Part shown: one piece after another, positions 63,701 to 64,000 of the stretch
Numbering within the stretch: the first letter of the stretch is position 1
Layout: every line of letters begins with the position of its first letter
Assembly: GCF_023111095.1 (NCBI RefSeq)
Contig: NZ_JALGYW010000004.1
Span: 124,001 to 188,000, forward strand
From: Maribellus sp. YY47
GTDB lineage: Bacteria > Bacteroidota > Bacteroidia > Bacteroidales > Prolixibacteraceae
Length of the DNA stretch: 64,000 nt
Direction: 5' to 3'
Notes under the pieces: model-generated
Database searches by the model: none
The model's input: the letters and a program-made list of their open reading frames with translations, nothing else
What the model was told of the DNA's origin: nothing
Translations under genes and position numbers: made by a program

Positions 63701-64000
63701 ATGAAAGATATTATTCAACAAAGAATAGCAGCCCTCCGTGCTGAAATGAGTAGAATAGGAATTGACGCCTGGTACATTTCGGGTACCGATCCTCATTCAA
63801 GCGAATACCTTCCCCAGCGATGGGAAACACGCGAGTTTATCTCCGGATTTACCGGTTCTTACGGATTGGTAGTGGTTACGAAAGAGAAGGCGGCGCTGTG
63901 GACCGATTCCCGGTATTTTTTACAGGCTGCCGATGAGTTGAAAGGAAGCGGAATTGAAATGATGAAACTGCGTGTTCCGGATGCGGTTTCGCCGCAAGTG
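63701..64000 (+). CDS. Xaa-Pro aminopeptidase (M24 family), 5' part
   Basis: The frame opens with ATG 63701 and is still open at the window edge, giving 100 codons. The visible sequence is the creatinase-like N-terminal domain of aminopeptidase P: RIAALRAEMSRIGIDAWYIS, DPHSSEYLPQRWETREFISGFTGS and WTDSRYFLQAADEL. The metal-binding M24 domain lies beyond the window. It would remove N-terminal residues before proline in the cytoplasm. Confidence 0.87.
   Translation, partial: MKDIIQQRIAALRAEMSRIGIDAWYISGTDPHSSEYLPQRWETREFISGFTGSYGLVVVTKEKAALWTDSRYFLQAADELKGSGIEMMKLRVPDAVSPQV

Overview
The window reads as a chromosome segment of a Bacteroidota bacterium, most likely of the Marinilabiliales/Prolixibacteraceae type. 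This rests on a SusC/SusD pair, several Bacteroidota-restricted families (DUF4876, DUF6850, DUF4857, DUF6057, DUF4922, a BT_3928-type DoxX protein), -7 elements of the form TAnnTTTG, weak Shine-Dalgarno sequences, and PPi-dependent phosphofructokinase. No tRNA, rRNA, CRISPR array, prophage or intact insertion sequence was seen.

Layout. 1-4.2 kb: zinc-ribbon protein, secreted GH18, and a divergent AmpG-like MFS plus GH130 pair. 4.5-7.2 kb: PPi-PFK and a coiled-coil lipoprotein. 7.5-16.9 kb: housekeeping genes (FeS-flavoprotein, DUF4159, FemAB-like, hydrolase, RsmE, CydAB, SixA-like, phosphoesterase, PrmA). 17.0-19.8 kb: ABC transporter operon with DUF4857. 20.0-28.3 kb: four-gene operon of a membrane polyferredoxin fused to an HMA-like domain, a TonB receptor, a DUF4876 lipoprotein and a DUF6850 barrel, a good candidate for an uncharacterised metal or cofactor uptake system. 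28.6-33.0 kb: TpiA, DoxX-like, DUF1599 facing FolP and the diadenylate cyclase CdaA. 33.0-34.8 kb: a 42-bp tandem repeat, a nitronate monooxygenase and a MITE-like palindrome. 34.8-40.6 kb: methyltransferase, SulP transporter, FecA-like receptor, DUF1801. 40.7-45.2 kb: ilvD-ilvB-ilvN behind a complete transcription attenuator with a leader peptide rich in Leu, Ile and Val. 45.4-48.6 kb: a TolB-like lipoprotein with a haem c motif plus DUF6057. 48.7-55.2 kb: nucleoside-type MFS, SusD, SusC. 55.9-61.5 kb: overlapping operon of a tandem glycosyltransferase, DUF4922 (HIT-like), SpoIID/LytB and an AmpG-like permease with a large periplasmic insertion, probably linked to cell-wall turnover. 61.5-64.0 kb: SH3-like protein, carbohydrate esterase, Nudix hydrolase and a truncated M24 peptidase.

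The strongest observations are the ilv attenuator (leader peptide, antiterminator and terminator all readable), the polyferredoxin/TonB/DUF4876/DUF6850 operon, the GT/DUF4922/SpoIID/AmpG operon, and the haem-motif TolB/DUF6057 pair. Functions proposed for the last three are inferences from domains and gene order.
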